DNA from: Amoebidium appalachense
Lineage: Eukaryota; Ichthyosporea
Direction of reading: 5' to 3'
Length of the DNA: 64,000 nucleotides
Assembly (NCBI GenBank): GCA_963693365.1
Contig: CAVNZM010000017.1
Location: forward strand, 1,798,001 to 1,862,000
Shown here: positions 1 to 64,000 of the stretch, piece after piece
How positions within the stretch are numbered: position 1 is the stretch's first letter
Layout: every line of letters begins with the position of its first letter
Position numbers and translations under genes: made by a program
Notes under the pieces: model-generated
Told to the model about the DNA's origin: nothing
The model's database searches: none
Seen by the model: the letters and a program-made list of their open reading frames with translations, nothing else

Positions 1-43
<43 letters not shown>
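1..43. repeat. (CA)n microsatellite at window start
   Basis: Uninterrupted CA dinucleotides, truncated by the window edge. Confidence 0.95.
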
Positions 44-45
<2 letters not shown>

Positions 46-108
46 CACAAGCACACATACGATGTACACACCCACACCCACTTTCTTTCTCACGCTCACA
101 CATACCAA

Positions 109-141
<33 letters not shown>

Positions 142-406
142 TTTTTCACTCCCAGCACACCCCCTCCCCCCCCCCCCCTCCCCCCCCTCCCCCGGGACCC
201 AAACTTCCCTCCCTCCCCACCCCCTTCTTCCTTCTCCCTTCTCCCCCCCCCCCCCCCCCCCTCCCCCCGCCCTCGCCTCAGCCCTCTCCCTCCCTCAATT
301 TCACCCCCCTCCCCCCCCACCCCCCCGCAAGGGGCCAACCCCCTCCCTGCGCCCCCCTTCCCCCCCCCCCCCCCCTTCACCCCCCCCCCCCCAAACACAC
401 ACACAG

Positions 407-23016
<22,610 letters not shown>

Positions 23017-23327
23017 GTAGAGTTGAACCCCCCCCCCCCCCCCCCCCCCCTCCTTCTCCACCCAGGCTTCTCTCTTTCTTCCTTTCCTAATGTAGTGGGC
23101 TCACTGTTAAATACCTAGTCTGCTTTTGTGGTTTTCTTGGATTGAATTTATTGTTGGCAGTGGCGGGAACTGAGACCTTCTGTGGTCCCTCTGACATGCG
23201 TGTGTTTCGCAATTTTATATTTAAGTCGTTTTTAGATGTTTTGGTGTGTGTGCAGGGGGGTTGGGGGTGGGTGGGTGGGTGGGTGGTGGGTGAGTTGGTG
23301 TGTGTGTGTGTGTGTATGTGTATGTGG

Positions 23328-23367
<40 letters not shown>

Positions 23368-24423
23368 GGGGGAGGGGGGGGGGGGGGCGGGCGGGGGGGA
23401 TGGGGAGAGACCGGGCAAAATCTGACATGAAATATACCCCACCAGACATGGTGAGGCCTCCTTTCCACCTTCACGTTGATAGGGGATAGGCGAAAAGCAA
23501 CGAGTTTGTAAGAGACTTGAAACACGAAGAGGCCATCCCGACCACTCCAAGGTTGCCAGAACCCTCATCGGCAGGCCGCCTTACCGGTCATGTGTCCACA
23601 CAAGGCGACGTTGCAGATATGCTCATGTATGGCATGCGCATACACACATACAGGCAAGCGTGCACACACACACACGGATGTGCAGGCAAAAACGTGCGCC
23701 CACATTTATTTCTCATCTATAAGAGGCCTGGTGGTGGTGGTGGGGAGGGGGGTGGGAGGCGGGGGGGTAGGTTTGTTCTGTCGTTCACACGTCAAATTTA
23801 TGTTCTGAAGTGCTGAAACTTTAAAGGGTGCATGATGATTGCTCGCTGAGGTCTTTTTTAAGTTTTACACGTAGATTTAAGGAATATGTGGTGACAGGGT
23901 AATGAATGATCTGGGTGGTTGAATAGCTGCAATATCATATTTATACACAATGCCCCAATGTATGAATGGTAATTGGTGTGGGTTGTATGGGGTGCTAACC
24001 CTTTATACATACATTTTTTTTTTTTTGAATTATTGAAGGCTTGCTTACTGAATGTTGGTGTGTCATTTCCTGCGGGAATCCACATAGTGTTTTAAGTGAA
24101 ATGAATGTGTACACACAGTATCTTTAACCCTATGAATATATACGTTTGGGCCGGCGGTAATTCCTTTGTTCTTGTTCGTCGTTTAAAGGCTAAAATTTAT
24201 GAAATGAAGCACGCATATTCCTACGTTTTTTAAAACAGTTTATAAAAACTTTTTTTTGCTGGCCGAGTTGATTTTTTGACGGCTGTAATTATATGTTTAG
24301 GTTCAATATGCGTGTATGAGGAAGGCGAAGTATGAACATGTACACACTTAAGAGAACTGCATGCAATAACTTTGGCTCACACAGCTATGTGCATGTCATT
24401 TCGAGATACTGGTCTCTACCCCC

Positions 24424-24454
<31 letters not shown>

Positions 24455-24581
24455 ACACACGCACGCACACAAACGCACACACACACACACACGCACACAC
24501 ACACGCACACGCATACACATACACATACACACACACGTGTACACGGACATTGCATATACATGCACACGACGCAGGCATGCA

Positions 24582-24612
<31 letters not shown>

Positions 24613-25496
24613 CTCCCCCCTCCCCCAACCACCACCACCACCACCACCACGGCCCACCAGCACCACTGTCCACCACCACCCACGCAAACCCAAAGAAAAG
24701 AAGAAAGAAGAAGAGGTAGAAAAAGACAAAAAAGAGAAACACGGTAAAAAATCATCTAGTAAAACAAATACGACCGTAACCCATTTCAGCTGACGTAAAA
24801 TGTAAAACAAATACCGTAAAACAAATACACGCAAAACACGTAAAACACGTAAAACAAATACTTCACGTCTCATTTTCACTCGGCAACACCCGGCACCCTG
24901 CGAGTAAACTTCAAAAAAAAAATTGGATTACAAACTAATAAAAAAGGTAGGAATATTCCAATTTTTTTAATTTTTTTTTAGTTTATTATATATGCAATAG
25001 CTTATGCCTTTATATATTGTTTGCTCGGAGTGGCACCTTGTTGCCAGTGAAGAGCCTGAGCCACCTTTTGTGTTAACCAATCACCGTGGTTCATATAACA
25101 CTAAATTTAGAAAAAATGCCTTTTTGGCGCCAACTCAGGCTGCTCAGCTTACCGGCGCATTTCATGAATTCACGTTTGAGAAGCGCTTCTCACAGTCTCA
25201 GCTGAGAACGAGAACATGTGTGTCAGAGAACACAACAACAACACATGTACAACAGCGGCAGAAACGCGCAGCACGCATTCTAAATATACACACCTTCACA
25301 CAACACAAGCGCTCTGCCCACACATCTGCTCCAGGCTCACACCCGCACCCAGCACCCATTCCTTCCCAACCCCCCACACGCACTTTATTCCCCATCAGCC
25401 CCCCATCCCCTTCCCCCCAGCCACCACCACCACCACCACCACCACCACCACCACCACCACACACACACACATAGCGGCACATTTTCAGTCAACACT
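23017..25496. other. Formin 3' region / UFC1 upstream region
   Basis: Holds C-runs and G-runs (23029-23050, 23330-23398), an open stretch at about 23517-23640 (EAIPTTPRLPEPSSAGRLTG) that may be a further formin exon, AT-rich unique sequence 23820-24330, CA and C tracts 24420-24610, a Lys/Glu-rich open frame 24690-24790, and (CCA)n at 25421-25460. I could not place the formin stop codon or a UFC1 promoter. Confidence 0.4.
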
Positions 25497-29450
<3,954 letters not shown>

Positions 29451-29595
29451 CAACTACTCTCCCCTCCCACCCTCCTTCCGGTCCTTTCATTTCCCCGTAC
29501 GTGTTTTCATCTCTGTGAGCTCTCTTTTTTGTGCTTGTGTGTGTGTGTGCATGTGCGCGTTTTTGTGATTTGGTTGGGGCCCCCCCCGGGGGGAA

Positions 29596-29628
<33 letters not shown>

Positions 29629-30095
29629 TAGCTAGGCCTCCGTGTGTCTCTGTGTGGGTGCCTGGGTGTGCGATAAGGGGTTGGGGGAGAGGAGGGAGAA
29701 GTGGCTGGTGTTCGATTGCGTAGTAGGTTACACACAAATGTACATATATAGGTTGCCTAGGTATCATCGATATATAGACTGAAATCTGAAAGACCCCAAA
29801 GATACACATATAGACTAATATTCGAAAGACTCATTTCGAAAATCCATTCTGTGTCTTCTAATATCTCAATTTAGCATATTCTTCTTAATCGGCAAGTATC
29901 AACCATCAATCTGTGAAGTAACCAGTAAATGACGACGAAATTCGCTGGCTACCGTTTTTATAGGTGCCTGTAGTTTCGGTTGATATAGACACTATCCAAA
30001 CCATCCCCCCCCCCCCCCCCCCCCCCTCCCCCCCCCCCCCCTCTCCACCAAGCCCCCTCCATGGGGGCGCAGACACAGGCACGTGCACGACACGG

Positions 30096-30126
<31 letters not shown>

Positions 30127-30511
30127 GCCCCTTCCGAACTCCACACCACCACCCACAACAGACGCACTACTACACACACACATGCACACACACGAATACG
30201 TAGAATTGTAGCTCCCCGTCCCCCCACCTTTCTTTCGCTCTCCCTCTCACTTTCTCTCTCCCTCACCCCCAGGTACCCTTGAACCCACTGGGACAGGATT
30301 TTACACATATAGATATGTGGCGGTACATGAATTGTGCTATTAGATCTGGTCATTAGATTATACCTACAACAATCTATTGGACTTGCTCTGTGCAATGTTG
30401 TGCCGAAGTACATATGTGCTGCTCGAACAAATGCAATCGATAGCAATCAGTAGTAATGTGCCACGATAATTTTTCCTTTATTAATGGAGATTTGCAGACT
30501 CTTGTAATGAC
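29451..30511. other. UFC1 downstream / tRNA upstream intergenic
   Basis: Contains a G-run (29597-29627), AT-rich unique sequence 29740-29960, two C-run blocks (30006-30044, 30099-30126) and a CT-rich stretch 30225-30270. No coding exon supported. Confidence 0.5.
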
Positions 30512-30593
30512 GTCAGTTTGGCCGAGCGGTTAAGGCGTTGCACTCGAAATGCAATGGGGTCTCCCCGCACAGGTTCGAGTCCTGTAGCTGACG
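30512..30593 (+). tRNA. tRNA-Ser(CGA)
   Basis: 82 nt and folds fully by eye. 7-bp acceptor stem GTCAGTT/AGCTGAC (one G-U), D-arm GCC/GGC, anticodon stem TTGCA/TGCAA with loop CTCGAAA giving anticodon CGA, a long GGGG/CCCC variable arm typical of serine tRNA, T-arm ACAGG/CCTGT with loop TTCGAGT, discriminator G. B-box GGTTCGAGTCC at 30572-30582. No intron. CCA is not encoded, as expected for a nuclear tRNA. Confidence 0.96.

Positions 30594-30595
<2 letters not shown>

Positions 30596-30630
<35 letters not shown>
30596..30630 (+). terminator. RNA polymerase III terminator (oligo-T)
   Basis: An uninterrupted run of about 35 T starts three bases after the tRNA; four or more T suffice for Pol III termination. 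Confidence 0.8.
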
Positions 30631-38883
<8,253 letters not shown>

Positions 38884-41800
38884 TTTTGGGATAATTTAGC
38901 AGACCTTTTTCTTCGTTTGTAATGGTAATAAGTGTAATTTAGGTGCAAAGAGGAGTGCGTGGCTGGTCAATGTGTGTCGGTGTAGTTGATGTTACTTGTG
39001 TGTCTTGGTAGGCCTTGGGGTTTCAGTTGAGTTACTGACTATGGATATTCCAAGATCTTTAAGGAGGATTGCGGGTATACTAACAATTATTTTTTTTTGC
39101 GACTAATATTATAGATGTATAAACACCTAAACACCAAGTTTATCTAAACGGTTGACCTTTTTCTCTTGGCTCTGCAGCTGGCAGACCTTAGCGGAGACAG
39201 TGTGTGGCTGTTGTTCCTCATTACGTAACCCCCTCAGTCCACTCAAAACCATTTACCCTCCTCATGCGCACCAAATATGGTTCTTAGAACTGCGATTCTA
39301 TAGGATCCCGGTTTCTAAGAGAAATGCCCGATCATCAAGTAGAGCACATACAGTACTCGTAATCCCCAACTTACCCGGTGGCGCACAATGGTATGTACAG
39401 TACAGTCAGTTGAACACCCGGTTTCAAATACAAAAAGAAGTCTTATATGGAGATCTACAATTACAATATATATAGCAACTTCATACATAATGTACACGTA
39501 CACCATGCTTGCTTCAAACTTGGAATCATGCAAATGGGGTGCTATTTAGGCCATCGGATGCTTGACTCAGCTTGAGTTTACTGGAACGATCTGATTGGTT
39601 ACAACGTTTCAGACTGGCGGAGACTCGCCGCGGAGCCTCGGACCGTCCGTCCCACGGTCCCAGCCTTTCAGGGGCGGCTGAAAACAGAGAAGTCCATTTA
39701 CAGTTCCTTAAAATTAGGTCTTTGTTTATAATTAATTAGATCTTTTGGGTACATTTGGGGAACGAAAATACTCTCAGATTTAGGCTATAGATGGTCAAGG
39801 GTTGATCATAAGGGGACGCCAGTTTTTGGTCGGTCTCACGGCCATATAGAGGTGTTTCTGGATGGCCGTGGTCGGTCTACATACCGGCGCACGAACTCGA
39901 GATCTTCCCCAAGTCTTATCCAGTGGGCGCTGTCAGGATGAGCGCTGTAATGTCAGGAATGCAGCTCTTGTAGTTCCTAAAGTCTGTCTTTTGTTTTTTC
40001 AGATTTCAGATCCCTAATTGATTTTGGCGGCTCAAAATTGTAGTATTTGGCCCCGATTTTGGGCCCCACTTTTTGCCCAATTAGAAGAGAGAACGGTGAA
40101 ATGCAACGACAGAGCGATCAACATGTACACACAGCGCACAGAAAAAGGTGCAATGATACGGCTGTGTACTCACCTCCACCCTCTCCCCCCTCCCCCCCCT
40201 TCTTCTCTAACTCCCCCCCCTCACCGGCCCCTCCCCCCTCCCCCTCCCCCCCCGCGCCACGCGTTATCTTATTTGGGGGAGAATGTGTTGTGCTGTTTAT
40301 TGGCTTTGTCGGCACCAAGGCCAACAGTACATACTTCCACCCAACAAGTACAAATCGATGTTACACTTACATCATACAGATTTTGATGTGGAGATATAAC
40401 GTATCAGATCACGGCCCTGCCGTGATCAGGTAGACATCATAGGTGGAGATATAACATTTTTCTTTCTTGTTTTCGTTGAGTCAAGTACAAATTAGTCCGT
40501 ATATTCTGAGACTGTATTACATTTATGTCCAGATAATCCATACACTTTTGGAACAGTAGAAACTCGCCAGAGTTAAGTATGAAATCAAGCACGGTAAAAT
40601 TCGGTAGGTCTTTCACTGTGTCATGTGTATGGGCCCGGTCCCTCCAGACTCGGATTCGGAGCCCCTACTCGGACTAATCCTACTTTTTTTTAAGCTATGG
40701 TTTTATCCTATGACTATTTTCCACCTTGACTGAATGGTGCAAATTTCAAAGATAAGACAGTGGCCACTGGCTAATAGTAATATAGTACTTTAGCTGCATT
40801 TGATTGGCTGTGCTGGAAAACGCAGTAGGCCGTCAAGTTTGAAGTGAGGCGCTGGGCCCTGGCCAGACAGTGTCCGTAGCCATAAATATAGTGCGTAAAC
40901 CACTGTACATATTTTTTATGCATTGCAGCATGCAAAAACGTAATTCTGAAGCCTTTGCACATTCCGTTCTTAAAAAATTCAACAGCTGGAGCGATCTGAT
41001 TGGATACAAGGTTGATGTACAACTTCGTACTACTACTACTACTACTGTAAGCCCTACAGCACTACAAAGGCAACTTACAGCTTTACGCCCAATTATGCTT
41101 AGGACGTGATTGTTTTTAGCCGTTTTAGAAGGTTTTAAAACGGAAAAGGCGTGCAATAGCCATATAGTAGACAGGCCACGAACCCGGTCATATTCAGTGG
41201 TATGCCAGGACCTTTCAGGAATGTGACCCCACATAGTTTTGGTTATAAATGTTTCGTTTTCGAACAGTGACATTTTATAATTGGTGCACGCACACAATCC
41301 TCCTACATATTAGTAAAATCCTACGCATATTATATTATTACCATTACTACTGAGATCTCGAGGCTTAAGCTGTGAATAACAATATATTGTGGGTTTTACG
41401 GGTTTTATGAAATTACATTCCATGTTGCACTTGCATAGTATACTAAAGGTATGGAGTGCCCTACGTATACTGCTTGGGTGTTGGGCATCCCGGTGAAATC
41501 ACAAACTTAATTAACTTATGCCATGATGTATGCTATTTATTTGTATATAAACGGGTACGTGTTTGCAGCATGCCGTGGTATGTGCGCATGCATCGATGCT
41601 TCCAGGTACGATGATGATCACCCCAGCTGTGCATAAAAAAAAGGGTAACTAAAACTACTACAAATCGTGCCAACTGCATTCCTGACGGTTTTCTTGCATA
41701 CATGTACAACTGAATAAACCAGCTTGTCAGCGCCTTTATATTTCCCAATCCTCCTACTAGTGACAGATCCAGAAACGAAAAGCTACTTGAAACTTGCTTG

Positions 41801-42208
41801 AAATGTAAGCATTTTTTTTTTTTCCCCTCCCCATGCATGCATGCATTTCCATTCATGATCATGACAAGCTCGCCGAGCTACCCGGGGGAGCGCTCCCCAA
41901 TTGCAAGTTGAGTGGCTTTTTGGAGTCTTCCACCCTTTCTTGGCCTACAGCATAAAGGCAGTTTCTTTTCTTTCCTTCCTTCTTTCCAAATTCTTCTTCT
42001 TCGTCAATTCTTCAGCCTCTTCCTCTTCTTCTTCCTTCTTTGGGGGGAGGGGGGGGGAGGGGGGGGGGGGGGGGGCCGGTGGCACGGGGGGAGGGGGGGG
42101 GGGGGGGGGTTAAATTTAAATAGATCATGGCGAACTTGAATAAACCTATCATAAGAGGGGGTGTACACACTTTTTATTGCGTGGACACTGCCGGAGGCCC
42201 AGAACGCG
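38884..42208. other. Intergenic region, largely unique sequence
   Basis: Divergent space between the minus-strand Barentsz-like gene and the plus-strand TSP1 gene, and the part of the window with least simple sequence. Holds short C-runs (40185-40255), (ACT)n at 41029-41046, and two related segments GATCTGATTGG near 39588 and 40995. Open frames at 39152-39475 (+) and 40833-41297 (-) have no recognised domain and no convincing splice partners. Confidence 0.4.
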
Positions 42209-42216
42209 TATAAAAA
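42209..42216 (+). promoter_or_regulatory. Possible TATA box of the TSP1 gene
   Basis: TATAAAAA, about 150 bases before the signal-peptide ATG, with an initiator-like TCAGTCT at 42244-42250. Spacing is slightly longer than the usual 30 bases. Confidence 0.4.
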
Positions 42217-42361
42217 CCTTTCGGATAATACTACAGGCCATACTCAGTCTGTCAGTCTGACGACTACAAAAAATAGCTGGAAGCGAAACAGGCTACAGTT
42301 GTAAACGTTACTAAGTGCTAACGGCGACGATGTCGCGGTCGGTGTGGGAGATATCGAGAAG

Positions 42362-50507
<8,146 letters not shown>

Positions 50508-52176
50508 GTAAATAAAATAATCAACTGGGGAACATTCATATGCTAAGGAATACACCCCACAGCATGCATTAAATCATTTCTCCCCTCGGCAACCTGACAA
50601 GTTTTGTATACTATAACAACGGACTCGGAGCCAAGGTCACAAACACAATCATTTAGCTAATAGGGCTTTGGGCTGGGTCCCAACTGTTACACCCAAGTAG
50701 AAAATAGTGCAACCCAATGGCACCGTTATTCGGCCTGCCATTTTTATGGATTTATTTGCTTTAGCTTTCTATTTTTTAATGATTAAAACCCCGCACACCA
50801 TTGCTAGAAAAAACAGTATTAAAAATCTTGGCTGGTACTAGATTGTTGAGTAGAAGCTGGTTTCCTACATAGCACAATAGAGTTGACGTCTAGTAGAGAC
50901 AAAGCCAAGCATGTCCTTTAGCTAAGGCTTCGATGTATCATATAAGTTCATAACTTTTAGTATTAGCTACATTGTGACTTCATATCACAAAATAACTACT
51001 TAGCGCACTAGACTTAAGCTTTCTTTGATCTTTGAATAACCATCATCACCGTGGATGGCTTGCCACTCACACAATGGACGCTCGATTCGAGATCAGAAGA
51101 AATAAATATTATGATTTTGTCGATCAAAAAAAGCAGTGACTCCCATCCCCTTCTTTCCCTCAGGGTCTCTCTCTCTCACTCCTCTTCTATCCCGTGGCAC
51201 CCCTTCTCCCTCCCCCCCCCCCCCCCCCCCCCCCCCCCGGCCCCCAACCCTGTCTGACAAATTTCTGCACATGGCGCGAAAAATTTTGCACTTGGTCGTC
51301 TCCCTAGACGGTGTAGAAAAAAAGCCACCTAACCTTGTTCGAATGGAGTTCTGCCAACTGTTCTGGTTTCCTAAACACTTACTAAGCCTGTTTAGGCGGA
51401 TATGTGATTCTCTGTAGGATTTCAACTCTATGCTAAATCTCGTCACTCACTCGACTCCAGCCAACTCGCATGAATGCTTCCCCCTCCCCCCTCCCCCCCT
51501 CCCCCCCCCCCTCCTCCCCCCCCCCCCTCCCCCCCCGCCCACTCTTCCCGGGCCCCCCGGTTTACTCCGAATTCGAACAGGAGGTTTAGAGGGATGTAAA
51601 AAGTTGACCTTCTTTGGCTATCCAAAACATGTACAACCCCATAAAAACAACTAAAAAAAACGTGTTATTCATTATTATGACAGAACAAATGAGCACGAAA
51701 TGCCCAGTGAAAACCCTATAGCTATTGGCACAGTTATATACTATCTCCAGTGCAAAGGCTTCCCCGCGCAGTTTTTTCCTGCAACCTCCCCCCCCCCTCC
51801 CCCCCCCCCCCCCCCCTCCACCCCCAAACCCTCCAACCACTCATCCCCCCTTTCACCCTCTTCAAATTCTCGCTCGCACGCATCCCCAACCTCTGATGTC
51901 TTATCGGTTTCCTAATTAATCTCTCTCTTTCTCCGACGGCCCGGGTGTCAATGTCCGAATCCCATGGCTTCCTTGCTTCCTTGCTCGCCCTACGTCGAGC
52001 TCCATTTCACTTACTGAGATGTACTAAACCCCCAATATTTGCCATGGAGGACCCGCCTCCACACGAATCAAACTGTTCCGGGTGTGTGGCTGTGTGGCGA
52101 AATTGGTGATGTTGGTGGTGGTGGTGGAGGGAGGGGGCCGGGGCACGATGTGTGCGTGCTCATGCATGCGCATGCG

Positions 52177-52212
<36 letters not shown>

Positions 52213-52279
52213 GTGTGTGTGTGCGTGTGTGTGATACACAACACTATGTCGGTCGGTGTCTCTTGTGACAAACATGCGC

Positions 52280-52334
<55 letters not shown>

Positions 52335-52415
52335 TGTGTGTGCGTGTTCGTGTGCGTGCGTGTGTGTCTGTGTGCGCACGCGCATTCTGTCGCCGAGGAC
52401 CGGGAGGGGGAAGTG

Positions 52416-52452
<37 letters not shown>

Positions 52453-53414
52453 CTCTCTTAAGGAAGGCCCAAATCCCGGGGTCGTGCCCTCTCTATCTCT
52501 CCATTAATATTCTTCCCTTCTTTTGTTTTTTTCCAACAACGATTGCCCCCCCCCTCCCCCCCCCCCCCCCCCCCCCCGCCAACACCCCCTCCCCCTCCTC
52601 TCCCCAAACACGCACCCACACCCACTAGTACTCCATGCACACACTGGAGCTGAGCTCACTAGGTACACACACACATACAGACAAGCGCAACCAGCACCAC
52701 CACACCACGTGGCATGTAAGACACCACTCAAAGCCCAGGTTAATGTCGATTCACGAGAGCATACTCCTACCAGCCTACAAGTATATCGTGTGACTTTAAA
52801 CACACCACATCAAGGTCAGGGGTTTAAATCTATCAAGGCTTAGTATGATCTTGTAGAAATCCTACGGGCTTGCCATATGTATATCTTCGGTTCCTGGGCT
52901 GATACCACCCACATCGGCGGTGCTACTACATTTTTTGATACTACTCTAGCAAAGATGCTCTATAAACAATAGCCTGGAACCCTTGCGGATAAATACAATT
53001 ATTGTGGCACGCACATGCTATAGTGTCCCCCTTCTCCTCCCCTCCCCCCCCCCCCCCCCCCCCCCCCGCCTTCCTCCCCGAAAACATCATGAACACCCAA
53101 CCAAAAACCTGGTCCCCCGGGGGGGGGGGGGGGGGGGGGGGGGGGCTGGCCATATATTTTCATGAGCTATTCAGACCAATGATGATCAATGCCGCAATAG
53201 GTCGAGTGTAGATTTATGATGCTACAAGGTGTGAGTGTTGGTGTGTGTGCACGCAGTCACTCGTACGTCGTGCATGTGTGCATTACGGTTTACGTTGCCC
53301 ATACAGTAGTTGTTTACATAATTATTAGAGACGGGATGTATATGTTCCACGGTGTGTGCGTGTGTGTGTGTGTGTGGGGATGTGTATATGCCACGGTGTG
53401 TCACACAGTGTCAC

Positions 53415-53477
<63 letters not shown>

Positions 53478-53500
53478 CACTGTGTGTGTGTGTCAAAACC
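50508..53500. other. TSP1 gene 3' side and intergenic region
   Basis: Unique AT-rich sequence 50520-51130, C-runs 51212-51239, 51480-51540 and 51788-51818, GT arrays 52181-52211, 52286-52331 and 53418-53475, G-run 52418-52450. Open frames ending at 51417 and 51654 share a short FWFPKH/FFGYPKH-like segment, but neither could be tied to a gene. Confidence 0.35.
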
Positions 53501-54009
53501 CTTTCCCCCCCCCCCCCCCCCCCCCCGCCCCCCCTGCATGAGGTCTTCTAAATTCCTCACAGAGAAATTTGCTGAATTCGACATCAGAAATTGGCCCAAA
53601 TCACGTTAGCCTACGGAACCATATAAACAACTTGCAATTGTGGTACATCACAAATATCTAAACGGGCAGGGGGGGGGGGGGGGAAGAAAAAAAAGAAAGA
53701 AAGAAAGAAAGAAAGAAAAAAGAGGGAGGGAGACTTACCCTTCAATCAACATCTTTTTTGTGCCATCATATCATACCATACAAACCGAGAATTGGAGAAC
53801 GAAAAACCCGAAGATAAGCCGTTAAATCGGTGTGGCTTTGAAAAAGTATGTACATGACACTAGGATGCCATTGGCACACAGCATGCAACTGGAATAATTG
53901 ACGTATTCACGTGTGCAGTAACACAGGTAAAATTGCCCAACTACAAATTCCACCTTGCCACGTAAATAGCCATATAAGGTTATCTGACACCACAAACAGC
54001 CTTATAAGG

Positions 54010-63178
<9,169 letters not shown>

Positions 63179-64000
63179 ATTTGCTTTCGTTTTTTTTTTT
63201 TGGACTCGGCTGTGATCTAGCTAAATATTACCTCGTAGTCATACAATTAACTTGAATGAAGTGGGGTTTGGTTTGGAAAAGCAGTCGAGAGAGAGTCGTC
63301 TTTGAATTGCTTCACTTTGTGTATGCTAGGAATATACCCGCATGTATCGAGCAAAGAAAGCTGTCAAGTTCTCAGTGCAACGGCTAGCAGAAAGCTAATA
63401 TTATAATTATTAGATCCCTGACGCTCAGGTAGGAACGTTTCAGGCAATTATGTTATATATCAAAGGCTATTTACGTTATGAAAAAGTGAACGGATTCGGG
63501 TCGAAGTAGCGGTTTCAACTTGGGCATGCACACACAACAGCTGTGTCTGTAGTCTAAATACGCATCCCTTCCGAATGGCTTTGGAAAGTGCGTAACGCTC
63601 TCCAGGCTCCACATTGACTCAAATGACGTCATTGCGAATGCAGACTAGTGTGTGAGCCACTGCGAGAACATATCCTTGGCATGATTGGCTCGAACTGAAC
63701 CATTTTGTCATATGAAGGAAAAAGCTGTGTGTGACATATGGACGTTTTGATTCGCTACAGCTTAAAAATAAGCATATCTTAACGATGATTGGTGATATTC
63801 AACTTATGTGTTACACGATTGAGGCTCGATTTCTAGTTTTCATTTCGGTAACATATAGCCCTGACTTCAGGTCATGAGAGCTTTATATTTATTATAACAA
63901 TATTACAGAAAATCTACTATTTTTCTTCAGCCAACCAACGCCGTGGCATGCTGTTATTTTCACGTCATGCAAATCGCGACCAGCCGGCACACCGGTACCG
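63179..64000. other. Upstream region of the carrier gene
   Basis: Mostly unique sequence without simple repeats, unlike the gene body. On the gene's sense strand it holds CCAATCA-type boxes (reverse of TGATTGG near 63683 and 63785) and a perfect CRE palindrome. No TATA box close to the ATG. Confidence 0.4.
63624..63631. promoter_or_regulatory. CRE palindrome TGACGTCA
   Basis: Perfect TGACGTCA about 446 bases upstream of the carrier ATG, in a repeat-poor region. A bZIP site is plausible; one 8-mer can occur by chance. Confidence 0.3.

Noticed and set aside
96-404. Open frames of polyproline or polyglycine
   Set aside because: Translations of C-runs and G-runs in introns. Only the FH1 exon at 9406-9856 has the ordered Pro/Gly blocks and FH2 junction of a real proline-rich domain.
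39152-39475. 107-codon plus-strand open frame with a CTCTGCAG acceptor-like site inside
   Set aside because: A short exon-like piece (LADLSGDSVWLLFLIT) exists, but no phase-matched neighbours were found, so it is not annotated.
40833-41297. 154-codon minus-strand open frame
   Set aside because: No recognised domain, no splice partners, and it includes a (ACT)n run read as polyvaline; probably chance in a moderately AT-rich region.
51243-51654. Two neighbouring frames with FWFPKH and FFGYPKH
   Set aside because: The resemblance is seven residues only and both frames are bounded by C-runs without clear splice sites.

Overview
The window is nuclear DNA from a eukaryote. It has spliced protein genes with GT-AG introns, a type II tRNA, and very large amounts of simple sequence: (CA/GT)n, (CT/GA)n, long poly-C/poly-G and poly-A/poly-T runs. 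The gene set (a PTEN-C2 formin, the UFMylation E2 enzyme, a Barentsz/CASC3-like protein, a secreted PAN plus thrombospondin type 1 protein, a mitochondrial 2-oxoglutarate carrier) does not fix the lineage. A PTEN-formin is best known from plants and some protists, while TSP1 and PAN modules point to animals, algae or other protists. I do not name an organism.

Layout. 407-23016 (+): a formin whose 5' end lies outside the window. I chained 26 exons with agreeing splice phases: PTEN-like pseudophosphatase, C2, linker, FH1, FH2, coiled basic tail and a CLIP-170-type CCHC zinc knuckle. 25497-29450 (+): a complete five-exon UFC1 of 167 residues. 30512-30593 (+): tRNA-Ser(CGA). 32943-38883 (-): first three exons of a Barentsz/CASC3-like exon-junction-complex gene. 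42362-50507 (+): a secreted protein with signal peptide, PAN-like domain and four TSP1-type repeats; its 3' end is unresolved. 54010-63178 (-): a seven-exon 2-oxoglutarate/malate carrier (SLC25A11 type, 305 residues) with two tandem copies of its last exon. The remainder is intron or intergenic DNA dominated by simple repeats and two dispersed repeat families bounded by poly-C.

How the parts relate. The genes are functionally unrelated housekeeping and secreted proteins; nothing suggests a co-regulated cluster. They share an intron style: many donors are followed within about 40 nt by a sense-strand C-run, and many acceptors are simply the end of a (CA)n array (...CACACACAG). Two of these array-embedded exons have a partial copy of their 5' edge stranded inside the neighbouring array. 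Two coding exons (formin FH1 and the Btz exon) carry an apparent one-base frameshift in low-complexity sequence, more likely assembly error than biology.

Most unusual candidates: (1) a formin ending in a CLIP-type zinc knuckle, joining an actin nucleator to a microtubule plus-end/dynactin-type module; (2) (CA)n arrays acting as 3' splice sites, with exon-edge duplication; (3) poly-C-bounded dispersed repeats; (4) a duplicated terminal exon in the carrier gene.
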